The position numbers and the translations under genes are program-made. From assembly GCA_937921505.1 (NCBI GenBank), contig CAKZUB010000006.1, positions 1 to 64,000 on the forward strand: a stretch of 64,000 nucleotides of DNA, given 5' to 3'. Numbering within the stretch: position 1 is the stretch's first letter; every line of letters starts with the position of its first letter. This stretch comes from an uncultured Clostridia bacterium. Its GTDB lineage: Bacteria; Bacillota; Clostridia; Lachnospirales; Cellulosilyticaceae. A model generated the notes under the pieces. The model searched no databases, was not told where the DNA came from, and saw only the letters and a list, made by a program, of their open reading frames with translations. Positions 35,570 to 44,279 of this stretch are shown piece after piece.

Positions 35570-35749
35570 TTAATTTACTTCTTTCATTTGTTTTGCTAAA
35601 TTTATAATTTCTTGTGCTACATCTGCTCTTGTTACTAAGGAATCTTCATCTGAATGAGGCATTACCACAACGCCTAAACAATATAATTTTAATGGGTTTG
35701 TCCCCCTACTCATTATAGTTACGTTCTCTTTTTTATATTTTGAACTCAT
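35570..35749 (-). CDS. Small open frame (59 codons), possible gene tail
   Basis: An open frame of 59 codons (MSSKYKKENVTIMSRGTNPL...) encodes a segment CLGVVVMPHSDEDSLVTRAD followed by a helix VAQEIINLAKQMKEVN. It reads like the C-terminus of an alpha/beta enzyme rather than random sequence. No ribosome site precedes either ATG (35749 or 35713), and a terminator lies just upstream. I suspect a 3' remnant of a lost gene, but a genuine small protein is possible. Confidence 0.3.
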   Translation of the reverse strand: MSSKYKKENVTIMSRGTNPLKLYCLGVVVMPHSDEDSLVTRADVAQEIINLAKQMKEVN

Positions 35750-35795
35750 TTATTGTTATTATTTTATGTCATATCTTCTTATGCTTTATAAAAGA

Positions 35796-35832
35796 AAAGC
35801 TGTAAATAGTCTTACTAAGACTTTTACAGCTT
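35796..35832 (-). terminator. Terminator of the NCS2-like permease gene
   Basis: AAGCTGTAAA plus AGTCT pairs with AGACTTTTACAGCTT, with a single bulge. On the minus strand the stem is followed by TTCTTTTAT, 15 bp after the permease stop. Confidence 0.75.
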
Positions 35833-35847
35833 ATTTAATTTTACTTA

Positions 35848-37353
35848 TTATTCTATAATTTCTTTATTATTATCTACTTTTAAGAAGTGAAGTACTAAGA
35901 AAAAGGCTGCAAGCCCAAGGTATAAATAGGTAAATGTTGGATTTGCAAATATTCTTATATCTTTTGAATTGATAATACCAATAAAAGCTAATGCTGCCCC
36001 TATTAAAGCGGTAAAGGAAGCATTTTTCCAGTTATTATCAATTGTAAAACAAATCACTGCTGCCCAAATCATACCGGTAAAAGCTGCACCTTGACTCACT
36101 ACGAGATACCCTGATGCAACACCTTGTTGCGCCAACATTTCTACTGTCCATTCTGGCATAAGTCCCGCTGCTGCTGTTACTTTGCCCCACACTATTTCAA
36201 TGATAGGTACTGCCATACCTAGTGCTGTTGCAATTAAGTATTTTGTTCCTGCAACTTCAAACGCTTGCGCTGTACTTGCTAGAGCTATGAATATAAGCAT
36301 TGGTAATGTACTTTCAACTGGTATTGCTGAGGTTGCAATAGCAACTAAACCTGTTGTACAAAGAATAAAATAAAGAGCTCCTACACCAATCATGTAACTT
36401 GTTCCTGCTTTTATTTTCTTCCAGCCAACATGACCCCAATAAACACCCATTGGAAATGGATTTCCAAATAATCCTGAGATCATAGAAATAACAGAAGTCA
36501 TAATGATGATACGTTTACCATTATAAGCATCTCCACCAAGAGTTGCTTGTTCAATTCCTTGAATAGCTGAGATAACCTCACCAAAAGAAAATACAATAAT
36601 AATTGGCATAAAATTAGCAAGGGTATAATTTAATGCATTTGCATTGAAGAAGGCGAAAACTGGTATTGGAATATTAAAACCAATATTTGAAAATGAATCT
36701 GTAACTGCATTTACATCCATAACACCAGTAACCCATGCTACAATAGTACCAGTACCAATTGCAATAATTGCTACTGGTAACTTAAGCTTAAAGTTACCTG
36801 CATAAAGTATCAGTATTAAAAATAAAGAAACAAAACCAACTACTGGTTTAGAAAATAGTTCTCCGATCGGTGATAAAAACAACCAAGCTAGAGCTCCCCC
36901 TGCAAGTGATCCAAATAAAGCGCCTTTAGGTATAACTTTTAACAAGATAGGTGCAATATAAGCTCCTGCTATAAAAACAATCCCCCCAATAAGTTGTGCC
37001 CATAGTCCCACGTGCCATGCCAGTGTGGCATCTTTGGTTACCCAATATGTCGGACCCATAATTGCAAATAACCAAATAAAGAATCTCCCTGCAACAAGTC
37101 CTCCTGGAAGAGCTACTGTATCTGGATCATTTTTTGCTTTTGCAAGATTATACCCTTCCCACCATAAGTACAGTCCATAAAGCAATACGGCTAAACCAAT
37201 ACCAGGCATAATTCTTCTAAATACAGTTTCATTAGATATTCCTAAAACTCCAATCATAATACCAACGCCTGCAATTACTTTTGTAAACCCATCAAAAAAT
37301 ACACCTACCGTTGCATCTACATCTGCCTTTTTAAAAAATGGAATGTTGGTCAT
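35848..37353 (-). CDS. NCS2-like membrane permease
   Basis: The 501-residue protein has about 12-13 hydrophobic helices, with loops such as NDPDTVALPGGLVAGRFFIW and LGGDAYNGKRIIIMTSVISM that place it near the nucleobase-cation symporter (NCS2) fold. It has the family's inverted-repeat look, but I do not recognise the branch. Classical xanthine/uracil permease motifs are not evident. It follows the RibD/DHFR-like gene by 135 bp on the same strand and precedes a terminator. It plausibly imports (or exports) the compound handled by the neighbouring reductase and TIGR03792-like protein. A GGGGG ribosome site precedes ATG 37353. Confidence 0.65.
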   Translation of the reverse strand: MTNIPFFKKADVDATVGVFFDGFTKVIAGVGIMIGVLGISNETVFRRIMPGIGLAVLLYGLYLWWEGYNLAKAKNDPDTVALPGGLVAGRFFIWLFAIMGPTYWVTKDATLAWHVGLWAQLIGGIVFIAGAYIAPILLKVIPKGALFGSLAGGALAWLFLSPIGELFSKPVVGFVSLFLILILYAGNFKLKLPVAIIAIGTGTIVAWVTGVMDVNAVTDSFSNIGFNIPIPVFAFFNANALNYTLANFMPIIIVFSFGEVISAIQGIEQATLGGDAYNGKRIIIMTSVISMISGLFGNPFPMGVYWGHVGWKKIKAGTSYMIGVGALYFILCTTGLVAIATSAIPVESTLPMLIFIALASTAQAFEVAGTKYLIATALGMAVPIIEIVWGKVTAAAGLMPEWTVEMLAQQGVASGYLVVSQGAAFTGMIWAAVICFTIDNNWKNASFTALIGAALAFIGIINSKDIRIFANPTFTYLYLGLAAFFLVLHFLKVDNNKEIIE

Positions 37354-37488
37354 TTTATATCCCCCTTATTTTAATGTGTATAATGTATTGCATAACTCCA
37401 AGATCTCCGCGTGGCTTATTACTCTATTTATAATTTTAGAGCTATGCAATGACTTATTAACTTGTATGACTGCTAGTCATCTTACTTT

Positions 37489-38478
37489 TTAATAAATTGA
37501 TCCTAAGTATCCTTTTGGTTTTACATCATAAAAGAATTTATGTCTAAAGTAAAAGAAACTTGGACTGTGACTATGGATAGAAAGCATTTCAGAATGTGGG
37601 TGATCTATAGATGTATAAGGTGCCATGCCATTTCCAAGACCAACTGCTGTTCCACCGATATAAACACAAGAATAGTTTAGTGTCATTTCATCTAATAAGC
37701 CTTCACCTAAAAGAGCATGGCAATACGATGGTGCTTCAACAATTGCTGTATTAATGCCCATTAATTTTAAGAGGCGAAGCACAAGATGAGAATCCGTTTG
37801 ACTGCCTTCTCCTGTAATGATAACTGGAATTTTTTTGTATTTGTTTTCTTCAAATTCTCTTTGAACTTTTTCTGGGTCTATTTCAGACTCATGTTTGTAA
37901 GGACCTACTACGTAATAGTCTTGAAGAATACCTTTTATAAGTACTTCTAGACCATTTGGAGAGGTATTAAACATAACGGGTTGATTTTGAATTAAAGTAT
38001 CCCCAAAAGGAATATCTGTCCCATCTAAAGAACAAATAATAACCCAAGGCGCTTTTGGTTTTCCCGCTTTAACTCTTGCTTCTTCTAATTTTTCATCAAA
38101 GATACAAACCAATCCATCTGATTCTTTTTGCATTGTGCCAGCTCCTGCAAAACATGCATCTGCGCTTGCTCTCATTAAATTTAAAATCCAAAAATCTGCT
38201 GTTGCGCCATCTGGATCTAAGCCATTGCCTTGTGCAATAACTGGTCCTGCTGGATTATCTAAATAAGCTATTTTTCCATCTATCGATGTTACAAAAGAAG
38301 CCATTGTATAAGTTCTGTCTTTAGGGAACTCTGGGAATTTGATTTCGCCAAATACACCGATACTTTCTTCTGTTTGAACACCGACATTTGGAAATATTTT
38401 AACGCTCTCGTTTTCAAAGATTTTAGTTAGCTTTATCGCTTCATAGTCATAAGGTATTTTTGGAAATTCTGTTACCAT
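37489..38478 (-). CDS. RibD C-terminal/DHFR-like reductase
   Basis: The 329-residue protein has the reductase fold of RibD C-terminal domains: YTMASFVTSIDGKIAYLDNP near residue 36, ADFWILNLMRASADACFAGAGT (the substrate/NADPH segment), VIITGEGSQTDSHL, LRLLKLMGINTAIVEA and LLGEGLLDEMTLNYSCVYIGG. Unlike riboflavin RibD it has no deaminase domain, and it carries about 35 extra N-terminal residues and an 85-residue C-terminal extension. It probably reduces a carbonyl or imine of a heterocycle using NADPH; the substrate is unknown. GAGGAGG precedes ATG 38478. It lies 14 bp after the TIGR03792-like gene and is likely under the LacI-type operator at 38987. Confidence 0.75.
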   Translation of the reverse strand: MVTEFPKIPYDYEAIKLTKIFENESVKIFPNVGVQTEESIGVFGEIKFPEFPKDRTYTMASFVTSIDGKIAYLDNPAGPVIAQGNGLDPDGATADFWILNLMRASADACFAGAGTMQKESDGLVCIFDEKLEEARVKAGKPKAPWVIICSLDGTDIPFGDTLIQNQPVMFNTSPNGLEVLIKGILQDYYVVGPYKHESEIDPEKVQREFEENKYKKIPVIITGEGSQTDSHLVLRLLKLMGINTAIVEAPSYCHALLGEGLLDEMTLNYSCVYIGGTAVGLGNGMAPYTSIDHPHSEMLSIHSHSPSFFYFRHKFFYDVKPKGYLGSIY

Positions 38479-38492
38479 ACTTTTTTCCTCCT

Positions 38493-38837
38493 CTATTTGT
38501 ATTCTGTTACTTTATAATAAACATTTTGTTCACATAGAGGTATCATTTCAAAAGTACCCTCACCCATAGCTTCTGTAAACTTTCTGTCTGTTTCAATTAA
38601 CTCATTGTGGTCAATTGCTTTCCATAACGCCATATCGCTCCAGTAAATAATTGTTTGTACTTGTCCTGGATTTTTTTCACTTACCCAAACTTCTTTGCTT
38701 ACATACCCTGGATATTTTGCAAGTTGTAGCGTCCATATTTCATGATCAAGCTGAATAAATTTTTCTACGAGCTCCGGTTTTACTTTAAATAATAAATCTT
38801 CCACTGCATAAGGTTTTTCAAATTTTGTTAGTTCCAT
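38493..38837 (-). CDS. TIGR03792-like alpha/beta-barrel protein (ABM superfamily)
   Basis: The 114-residue protein closely follows the TIGR03792 pattern: VEDLLFKVKPELVEKFIQLD, HEIWTLQLAKYPGYVSKEVW, QTIIYWSDMALWKAID and a final YYKVTEY strand. It belongs to the dimeric alpha+beta (antibiotic biosynthesis monooxygenase-like) fold. Members often act as small isomerases, monooxygenases or ligand-binding proteins; none is characterised in this subgroup as far as I know. GGGAGGA precedes ATG 38837. It is the first gene of the operon downstream of the LacI-like operator, with a roughly 150-base leader containing a 16-bp perfect palindrome. Confidence 0.7.
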   Translation of the reverse strand: MELTKFEKPYAVEDLLFKVKPELVEKFIQLDHEIWTLQLAKYPGYVSKEVWVSEKNPGQVQTIIYWSDMALWKAIDHNELIETDRKFTEAMGEGTFEMIPLCEQNVYYKVTEYK

Positions 38838-38874
38838 TTTTTGTTTCCTCCCTTAAATTTTAAATATTTTTTTT

Positions 38875-38890
38875 GTAGCCTTAAGGCTAC
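38875..38890. promoter_or_regulatory. 16-bp perfect palindrome in the leader of the TIGR03792-like gene
   Basis: GTAGCC TTAA GGCTAC is perfectly self-complementary and lies about 40 bp before the start codon. On the minus strand it is followed by A8, not T, so it is not a terminator. It could be a protein site or an mRNA hairpin near the ribosome site. Confidence 0.4.
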
Positions 38891-38986
38891 TTTATGAAAC
38901 TCCCCAGTAAAATTTAAAATTGTTACCGGTGAAGTTACAATCTTTTTTAGATAAAACAACATATCATATACTATCTCTCTATTTTG

Positions 38987-39000
38987 TGTTCGCGCGAACA
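38987..39000. promoter_or_regulatory. LacI-family operator upstream of the TIGR03792-RibD-permease operon
   Basis: TGTTCGCGCGAACA is a perfect 14-bp palindrome with the central CG typical of LacI-family sites. It matches the site at 43202-43217 (TGTTCTCGCGAACA core) except at one base. It lies about 150 bp before the first gene of the operon. A TATGAT box at 38963-38968 would place it over the -35 region. The adjacent LacI-family gene (39033-40085) is the obvious binder, by inference. Confidence 0.75.
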
Positions 39001-39010
39001 TATCTATGTA

Positions 39011-39037
39011 AATAAAACACCTTTAAAGTGTTTTATT
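39011..39037 (-). terminator. Terminator overlapping the lacI-type stop codon
   Basis: AATAAAACAC and GTGTTTTATT pair around 7 bases, and the gene's TAA stop lies in the stem. Only a short T-rich arm follows, but the symmetry is perfect. It closes the importer-lacI operon just ahead of the operator at 38987. Confidence 0.7.
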
Positions 39038-40085
39038 GCTCTGTCATAATTGTAAAATATTGCTCTACATCTAAGTTAGTTTCTGTAACAATATCATACC
39101 CTACATAAGTATTAACTTGCTTGGGCGCTTGACCTTTTAGAAGATAAATACACATATACTTCCCGACTAGATACCCTTGGAAGTAGGGTCTTGGATGCAA
39201 AGTGGCTTCAATAATCCCCTTGGAAATATACGTTTTAATATCCTCATTTAAGTCATTACCAACTACACTTATGTCTTGGTGGCTTGTTTCTTTGATAGCA
39301 TTAGCAATATGAATAACATCTGTATTAGAATAAATCCCTTTAATACTGTTGTGTGTTTTTAAAGTATCTTTTGTCGCCTGATAAGACTCTTCTAATGAAT
39401 GAATGTAGTGTGTTTCTATAATTTTAATATCTTTAAAGTTATTCATTTTATCTATAAATCCAGCATAACGACTTGCTAAAGACGGGTACTCATTAAAAGC
39501 ATTAACTACAAGGATATCTCCTTGTTTTCCCATTAATTTAGCCAACATATCTGCTGCAATCCTGCCACCTTCATAGTGATCATTTCCCACATAAAACAAA
39601 CATTTCTTATCTTGTAATTCTAGACTTAGCGCTGCAATTGGAAGATCTTTCTTTGCCCATTTCTCTAATACTTCGTTGATTTCATCTACTAACATAGGAG
39701 CAATAATCATAGCATCTACAGTTTTAGTCTGTAGTGTTTCTGAAATAGCTTCTACTTGTTTCATTGGATCAGTTGGACTATTCCTTTTAATATGCAGTTT
39801 AATACCATAATGTGCAAATTCTCTTTCTGCTGCCCCAATACCTTCTGCTAAATGTTCCGCAAAAGTATTATCATACGATACAAGAAAACAATAAACATGC
39901 CATTCTCTACGCATAGCAAGTGTTCTTGCAATAGTATTAACTTTATACCCCATCTCTTCAGATGTTTTAATAATAGTTGCTTTGAGTTCGGATTCCACAT
40001 AACCTGTATCATTCAATGCTCTTGCAACTGTTGTTCTGGAAATATTTAAGGCTTTAGCCACATCTGCTTGAGTTACTTTTTCCAT
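39033..40085 (-). CDS. LacI-family transcriptional regulator
   Basis: The 350-residue regulator has an N-terminal helix-turn-helix and hinge (VTQADVAKALNISRTTVARAL, then TIARTLAMRREW) and a periplasmic-binding-protein-like sensor domain (DAMIIAPMLVDE, YEGGRIAADML, GIYSNTDVIHIANAI, ISVVGNDLNEDI, TLHPRPYFQGYLVG). This sensor resembles the ribose/xylose-binding type, so the effector is probably a sugar or sugar-like compound. It is the last gene of the SBP-permease-permease operon, which starts at a promoter carrying the 43202 palindrome, so it likely autoregulates. The second palindrome just downstream extends its control to the TIGR03792-RibD-permease genes. Confidence 0.88.
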   Translation of the reverse strand: MEKVTQADVAKALNISRTTVARALNDTGYVESELKATIIKTSEEMGYKVNTIARTLAMRREWHVYCFLVSYDNTFAEHLAEGIGAAEREFAHYGIKLHIKRNSPTDPMKQVEAISETLQTKTVDAMIIAPMLVDEINEVLEKWAKKDLPIAALSLELQDKKCLFYVGNDHYEGGRIAADMLAKLMGKQGDILVVNAFNEYPSLASRYAGFIDKMNNFKDIKIIETHYIHSLEESYQATKDTLKTHNSIKGIYSNTDVIHIANAIKETSHQDISVVGNDLNEDIKTYISKGIIEATLHPRPYFQGYLVGKYMCIYLLKGQAPKQVNTYVGYDIVTETNLDVEQYFTIMTEQ

Positions 40086-40118
40086 TGCATGATCCTACTT
40101 TCTGTCGTTATATTTCAA

Positions 40119-40946
40119 TTACTTAACAGCACCACCTACGATACCCTTTATCACATACTTTTGCATTAAACTATATAAGATAATCATAGGGATCGAAGCC
40201 ATAAAAATAGCGGTAATGCCATAGTGCCACTGGCTCATATACTTCCCAAAGAAGGTTGCTGTTGTACCAAGTGGAATAGTTTTATTGCTATCAGATTGAA
40301 GCACTATAAGTGGTAAAAGATAATCATTCCATACCCACAAAGTCTCTAATATCACAAGTGTACTGGTAATTGGGGCAAGTAAAGGGAAAATAATTTTGAA
40401 AAAAACAGTTAAGGAACCTGCTCCATCCATAATCGCTGCTTCTTCTATCGCATACGGTATAGCTTTTACAGCGCCATGATATAAAAATATACCCATCGGC
40501 GTTCCAAGCCCAATATAGACGAGTATAATCCCGTAAATACTATCTATTAAACTCATGTTTTTCATGATTTTAACAAGTGGAATCATTACTGCTTGAAAAG
40601 GGATAATTAATGTCATTATAAAATAGAGTACCAAAATATAACCTATTTTCCCCTTCATTCTTGAAATCCTATATCCTGCCATTGCACCAAAAACAACAAT
40701 GCCTATAACCGATACAGCCGTAATAACAATACTATTTCTTAAAAGTGTTCCAAAATCTGATAGCCCCCAAACATGGGCATAATTACTTAAAATCCATGTT
40801 TCTGGAAGTTTTGAAGTATTTAAAATAACTTCTTTTAAAGGCTTAAAAGTATTAATCACCATAAAATAAATAGGTGTAAAAAATAACAAAGTCACAATTC
40901 CCATGATAAATACAATAATATTTCCTAATAGTTTATTCTTAATCAT
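40119..40946 (-). CDS. ABC sugar importer permease (MalG-like)
   Basis: The 275-residue permease has six helices. Its EAA loop reads EEAAIMDGAGSLTVFFKIIFP and its C-terminus is QKYVIKGIVGGAVK, as in CUT1 MalG-type subunits. Its ATG overlaps the MalF-type stop in a 4-bp ATGA junction, so the two are produced in balance. LacI follows 33 bp downstream. No ATPase gene is linked. The ligand is unknown. Confidence 0.88.
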   Translation of the reverse strand: MIKNKLLGNIIVFIMGIVTLLFFTPIYFMVINTFKPLKEVILNTSKLPETWILSNYAHVWGLSDFGTLLRNSIVITAVSVIGIVVFGAMAGYRISRMKGKIGYILVLYFIMTLIIPFQAVMIPLVKIMKNMSLIDSIYGIILVYIGLGTPMGIFLYHGAVKAIPYAIEEAAIMDGAGSLTVFFKIIFPLLAPITSTLVILETLWVWNDYLLPLIVLQSDSNKTIPLGTTATFFGKYMSQWHYGITAIFMASIPMIILYSLMQKYVIKGIVGGAVK

Positions 40947-41839
40947 ACTTCAACCTCCCTATTTGAGGAAAATTTCAGCTGCACGATAGTAATTGCGATA
41001 ATTAGTATGGATAGTAAAACTGCCTTTGCACATGCAAAATTAGGATGATTAAAGACATAAGCTTCTCTATAAATATTAAGCATTGCAACTTCTGATGCTC
41101 TTCCTGGACCTCCTCCTGTTAAGGGGTATACAGTATCAAATACTTTTAAAGACCCACTCACTGTTAAAAACACGCCTACAAGAACTGTTGGTAACATAAG
41201 AGGTAGTTTAATCTTAAAGAAACATTGAACTTTAGATGCGCCATCAATAAGTGAAGCTTCTACAACTGATAAATCAAAGGAAAGGAGTGCTGCAATATAA
41301 ATAATCATAACATACCCAATACCTTGCCATAACGTTACAATAATGACTGCATAAATAACTAACCTCGCATCTCCTAGCCAATCGTTATTAAAAAACTCAA
41401 CGCCTGTTGTTTTATAAATATTCATAAAAATTTGTGAAAACATAAATTTCCAAATAAACCCCGATATAACCATACTGATCACATTCGGTAAAAATATCAC
41501 TGTTCTAAAGAAGCTGTTAATCTTTTTATCGGTTGTAAGTGCTATAGCAAATAGCATAGCTAAGAAATTAGTTAACAAAACGCTAAACATTGCAATATAG
41601 ATGGTAATTTGCATAGCATTTAAAAAACCTTCATCGTTTGTAAAAATCCCTATATAATTCGAAAGTCCAACAAAATTTACTTGCTCACTTACGCCATTCC
41701 AGTCAGTGAGTGAATAGTATACCCCTTGGATTAAGGGAATTGTAAAAAACAAAGAATATAGTAGAAATGAAGGTCCTAGAAAAAGCAATATATCCCAAAT
41801 ATGCTTTCTATTTTCTTTAGATAAAAGTTTACTTTTCAT
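40943..41839 (-). CDS. ABC sugar importer permease (MalF-like)
   Basis: The 298-residue permease has six helices. The N-terminal YYSLTDWNGVSEQVNFVGLSNY segment is typical of CUT1 MalF/UgpA subunits, and the EAA loop reads EASLIDGASKVQCFFKIKLP. PLTGGGPGRASEVAMLNIYREA lies before the last helix. It is encoded between the binding protein (24 bp upstream) and the MalG-type subunit (4-bp overlap). It pairs with the latter to form the channel. Confidence 0.88.
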   Translation of the reverse strand: MKSKLLSKENRKHIWDILLFLGPSFLLYSLFFTIPLIQGVYYSLTDWNGVSEQVNFVGLSNYIGIFTNDEGFLNAMQITIYIAMFSVLLTNFLAMLFAIALTTDKKINSFFRTVIFLPNVISMVISGFIWKFMFSQIFMNIYKTTGVEFFNNDWLGDARLVIYAVIIVTLWQGIGYVMIIYIAALLSFDLSVVEASLIDGASKVQCFFKIKLPLMLPTVLVGVFLTVSGSLKVFDTVYPLTGGGPGRASEVAMLNIYREAYVFNHPNFACAKAVLLSILIIAITIVQLKFSSNREVEV

Positions 41840-41863
41840 TTTTCCTCCAAGAGATTATTATCC

Positions 41864-43165
41864 CTATTGTTTATTGATAATAGTTTGCCAATCCTTATCT
41901 AATAGTCTTAGCATACCTTCTTGATCTACGCCTCCACCTAAGTATGTCTGCATAGCCATTCCGTTAGACTGCCAAAAGCCATCTGGCATCAGCAAATATT
42001 GTGTATCATTAATAATATTCCCTTGTTCTATATGACTCAGAACATCTTTATTGCCTTGAAAGGTTTCAAAATCAATACCATACGGATTAAGACTCTTCAT
42101 CTGCGTTATAAAAATCTCTTTGCCTTTTCCATTAATGACAAAGTCAAAAAACCTATCCACTACTTCTAAATCCGCTGCTGAACTAATAGCAAAACTTGCA
42201 CTATAATCTATATATAATTTATTTTTTTCAGGGTCATTTGTATAAGGAATGCCTATTATTCTTGAAACTTCTGCTGCTTCTGGACTAATCCCCTCTAAAA
42301 CATTTAAAACATCAGAAGGTAGCATCAGCATAGCAACTTGCCCTTCTCCATACATAGCCATAATATCCATATAATCGGTACTCATCATATTAGGTTGGCA
42401 GTTCTCCTTAGCAAGATCAATGAGATCAAATACTGGTAAGGCATTATCTACAAAACTTGCTTTGCCGGCATCCATGTCAGCTGCCCACTCAGGTGAACTA
42501 AAAAGTTCCTGCCCTGGTTGAAAAATACAGCTTCCTACCGACCAAGCAGCTTTACCTGATATGCCAAAAGGTATGATGTTATTCGCTTTTAAAGTTTTAC
42601 AAACCCTTGCAAGTTCATCTAATGTTGTTGGTGGTGAAATACCATATGTATTAAATATTTCCTCGTTATAAATCAATCCCCTAGATGTGATAGTAAAGGG
42701 TACTGTATATATTTTGCCATCTGTAAAGGTAATAGATTTACGATAATCCTCGCTTAATTGATTAATTACCTTTAAAGAAGATACATCTGCTATTTTCCCC
42801 GCCTGAATATAAGGCTTTAGAGCAGGTTCTCCCGGTGAAGAAGCAGCAAATATTTCTGGCAGCTTACCTACAGCCTCTTTAGTCTTTAAAACGGTATTAA
42901 ATTCTGGCCCTATCATCTCTGTTGTAATCGTCACATGGGGGTTCTCTTCATTAAAAGCTTTTGCTAGGCTTTCAAACCCTTGCACCAACGTTTCATGATA
43001 GAAAAAAATGTGCATTTGAACTGCTTGTTGTGTGCTTTGTGTGGGTTGTGCCACTCCTGATTTAGAACCATCAGCCTTTTCCTTTGAACTACATCCGCCT
43101 AGTAGCATAGCCCCTACCAAAAGTGAAATATTTAACAGTCCAATTAACTTTTTAACTTGTTTCAT
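41864..43165 (-). CDS. Sugar-binding lipoprotein of the LacI-linked importer
   Basis: The 433-residue family-1 solute-binding protein has a lipoprotein signal (LLVGAMLLGGC, acylated Cys25), then a Ser/Gln-rich linker (SGVAQPTQSTQQ) and the binding fold (VHIFFYHE-like N-strand, IFNTYGISPPTTLDELARVC, QVAMLMLPSDV). ATG 43165 is preferred, with GGGGG 9 bases upstream; the ATG two codons earlier is too close. It is the first gene of the operon controlled by the promoter and operator at 43202-43255. The ligand is unknown. Confidence 0.88.
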   Translation of the reverse strand: MKQVKKLIGLLNISLLVGAMLLGGCSSKEKADGSKSGVAQPTQSTQQAVQMHIFFYHETLVQGFESLAKAFNEENPHVTITTEMIGPEFNTVLKTKEAVGKLPEIFAASSPGEPALKPYIQAGKIADVSSLKVINQLSEDYRKSITFTDGKIYTVPFTITSRGLIYNEEIFNTYGISPPTTLDELARVCKTLKANNIIPFGISGKAAWSVGSCIFQPGQELFSSPEWAADMDAGKASFVDNALPVFDLIDLAKENCQPNMMSTDYMDIMAMYGEGQVAMLMLPSDVLNVLEGISPEAAEVSRIIGIPYTNDPEKNKLYIDYSASFAISSAADLEVVDRFFDFVINGKGKEIFITQMKSLNPYGIDFETFQGNKDVLSHIEQGNIINDTQYLLMPDGFWQSNGMAMQTYLGGGVDQEGMLRLLDKDWQTIINKQ

Positions 43166-43201
43166 GAACATCTACCCCCTACGTTTTGTGTATAATGACG
43201 T

Positions 43202-43217
43202 ATGTTCTCGCGAACAT
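43202..43217. promoter_or_regulatory. LacI-family operator at the importer promoter
   Basis: ATGTTCTCGCGAACAT is a 16-bp palindrome with a single mismatch. It begins about 9 bp downstream of the -10 box at 43227-43232, so a bound repressor would block initiation. It shares the TGTTC-CGCGAACA core with the site at 38987-39000. The lacI-type gene in the same operon is the likely binder. Confidence 0.8.
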
Positions 43218-43226
43218 CTTGTATTT

Positions 43227-43255
43227 ATTCTAACATTGTCACAACATGTTGTCAA
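43227..43255 (-). promoter_or_regulatory. Strong promoter of the LacI-linked importer operon
   Basis: TTGACA (43250-43255) and TAGAAT (43227-43232) are separated by 17 bp on the minus strand, a near-perfect sigma-A promoter. A 12-bp palindrome ACAACATGTTGT (43241-43252) overlaps the -35 and spacer and could be an additional protein site. Confidence 0.75.
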
Positions 43256-43307
43256 TTTATTTTCATACATTTAAAATAGAATTTCACCAAAATAATAACT
43301 ATCTACA

Positions 43308-43361
43308 ATAAAAAACCTCTTTCTGATGGAATATTTCTCTATCAAAAAGAAGTTTTTTATT
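43308..43361 (-). terminator. Terminator of the pair-2 importer operon
   Basis: ATAAAAAACCTCTTTCTGAT pairs with ATCAAAAAGAAGTTTTTTAT, allowing two G-U positions, and ends in T6 on the minus strand. It lies 27 bp beyond the last permease gene. The hairpin at 50296-50346 is closely similar in sequence. Confidence 0.8.
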
Positions 43362-43387
43362 AAATCTTATATATAAATTATAAGGAT

Positions 43388-44275
43388 CTATTCTTTTACT
43401 GCGCCATCTACAATACCGGCAAATACATATTTTTGAAAAAATAAAAAGAGTAGAATCGTTGGTATCATAACTAAGATAATACATGCGCTTAGTTCTACCA
43501 CTGATCCTGTTCTTGCATTTGAAAATGACATAAGCGCTGTAGTCATTGTTCTTAGTTTTTGAGACGGCATATACAGATATGGAATATACATGTCATTTAA
43601 AATATCAATAGTTTTTAATATAGCTATTGTAGCTGTAGCTGGCACAACAGTAGGAAAAATTATCCTCCAAAATATACCATAGTAGTTGCAGCCATCCATT
43701 CTTGCACTTTCATCTAAAGATACGGGAATCTGCTGCATAAATTGCATATAAATATATATCTGTAGTAAGTCTGTGGCTGCGTAAATAGCAATAGGCCCCC
43801 ATATCTTGTTGTACAGCCCCATGTCTTTTATAATACTAAAACGCGCAATTTCAGTAACAAATCCCGGTACAATCATTCCTATCATAAAAAAGAAGAGCAG
43901 CATTTTCTTAATTTTAAAATCAAACCTTGTGATACAATATGCTGTCATAGAAGATAATAATATATTAATGATAAGCGTCACTACTACCATGAACATAGAG
44001 TTTTTAAAGCCTAGTAGAAGCTTCCCCTTAACAAATGCAGTTTTAAAGTTTTCTAAATAAAACCAATTGCTTGGAGGTTTTAAAGGGAATTCACTTCCTA
44101 ATTGTATAGGTGTTTTAAATGCTGCAAACAATGTAATGAGAATAGGTATGAAAATAATAAGTGTTATAATACCAAAGAATATATACTTTATGAAAGTACT
44201 TGCATTTTTACTTAAATGAATGGGCTTGAAAAGTCTAGTTTTCTGGACTTCAAGGTGTTTTTGTGTATTATACAT
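43388..44275 (-). CDS. ABC sugar importer permease (MalG-like, pair-2 importer)
   Basis: The 295-residue permease has a roughly 30-residue polar N-terminus and six helices. Its EAA loop reads DESARMDGCNYYGIFWRIIFP and its C-terminus is QKYVFAGIVDGAVKE. Its start lies 4 bp after the partner permease stop. It is the last gene of the SBP-permease-permease unit, next to the YesM/YesN pair 2. No ATPase is linked. The substrate is unknown. Confidence 0.88.
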   Translation of the reverse strand: MYNTQKHLEVQKTRLFKPIHLSKNASTFIKYIFFGIITLIIFIPILITLFAAFKTPIQLGSEFPLKPPSNWFYLENFKTAFVKGKLLLGFKNSMFMVVVTLIINILLSSMTAYCITRFDFKIKKMLLFFFMIGMIVPGFVTEIARFSIIKDMGLYNKIWGPIAIYAATDLLQIYIYMQFMQQIPVSLDESARMDGCNYYGIFWRIIFPTVVPATATIAILKTIDILNDMYIPYLYMPSQKLRTMTTALMSFSNARTGSVVELSACIILVMIPTILLFLFFQKYVFAGIVDGAVKE

Positions 44276-44279
44276 GTTA

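Noticed and set aside
43299..43484. 61-codon minus-strand frame rich in Cys and Arg
   Set aside because: It overlaps the 3' end of the permease gene and its terminator, so it is a frame shadow.
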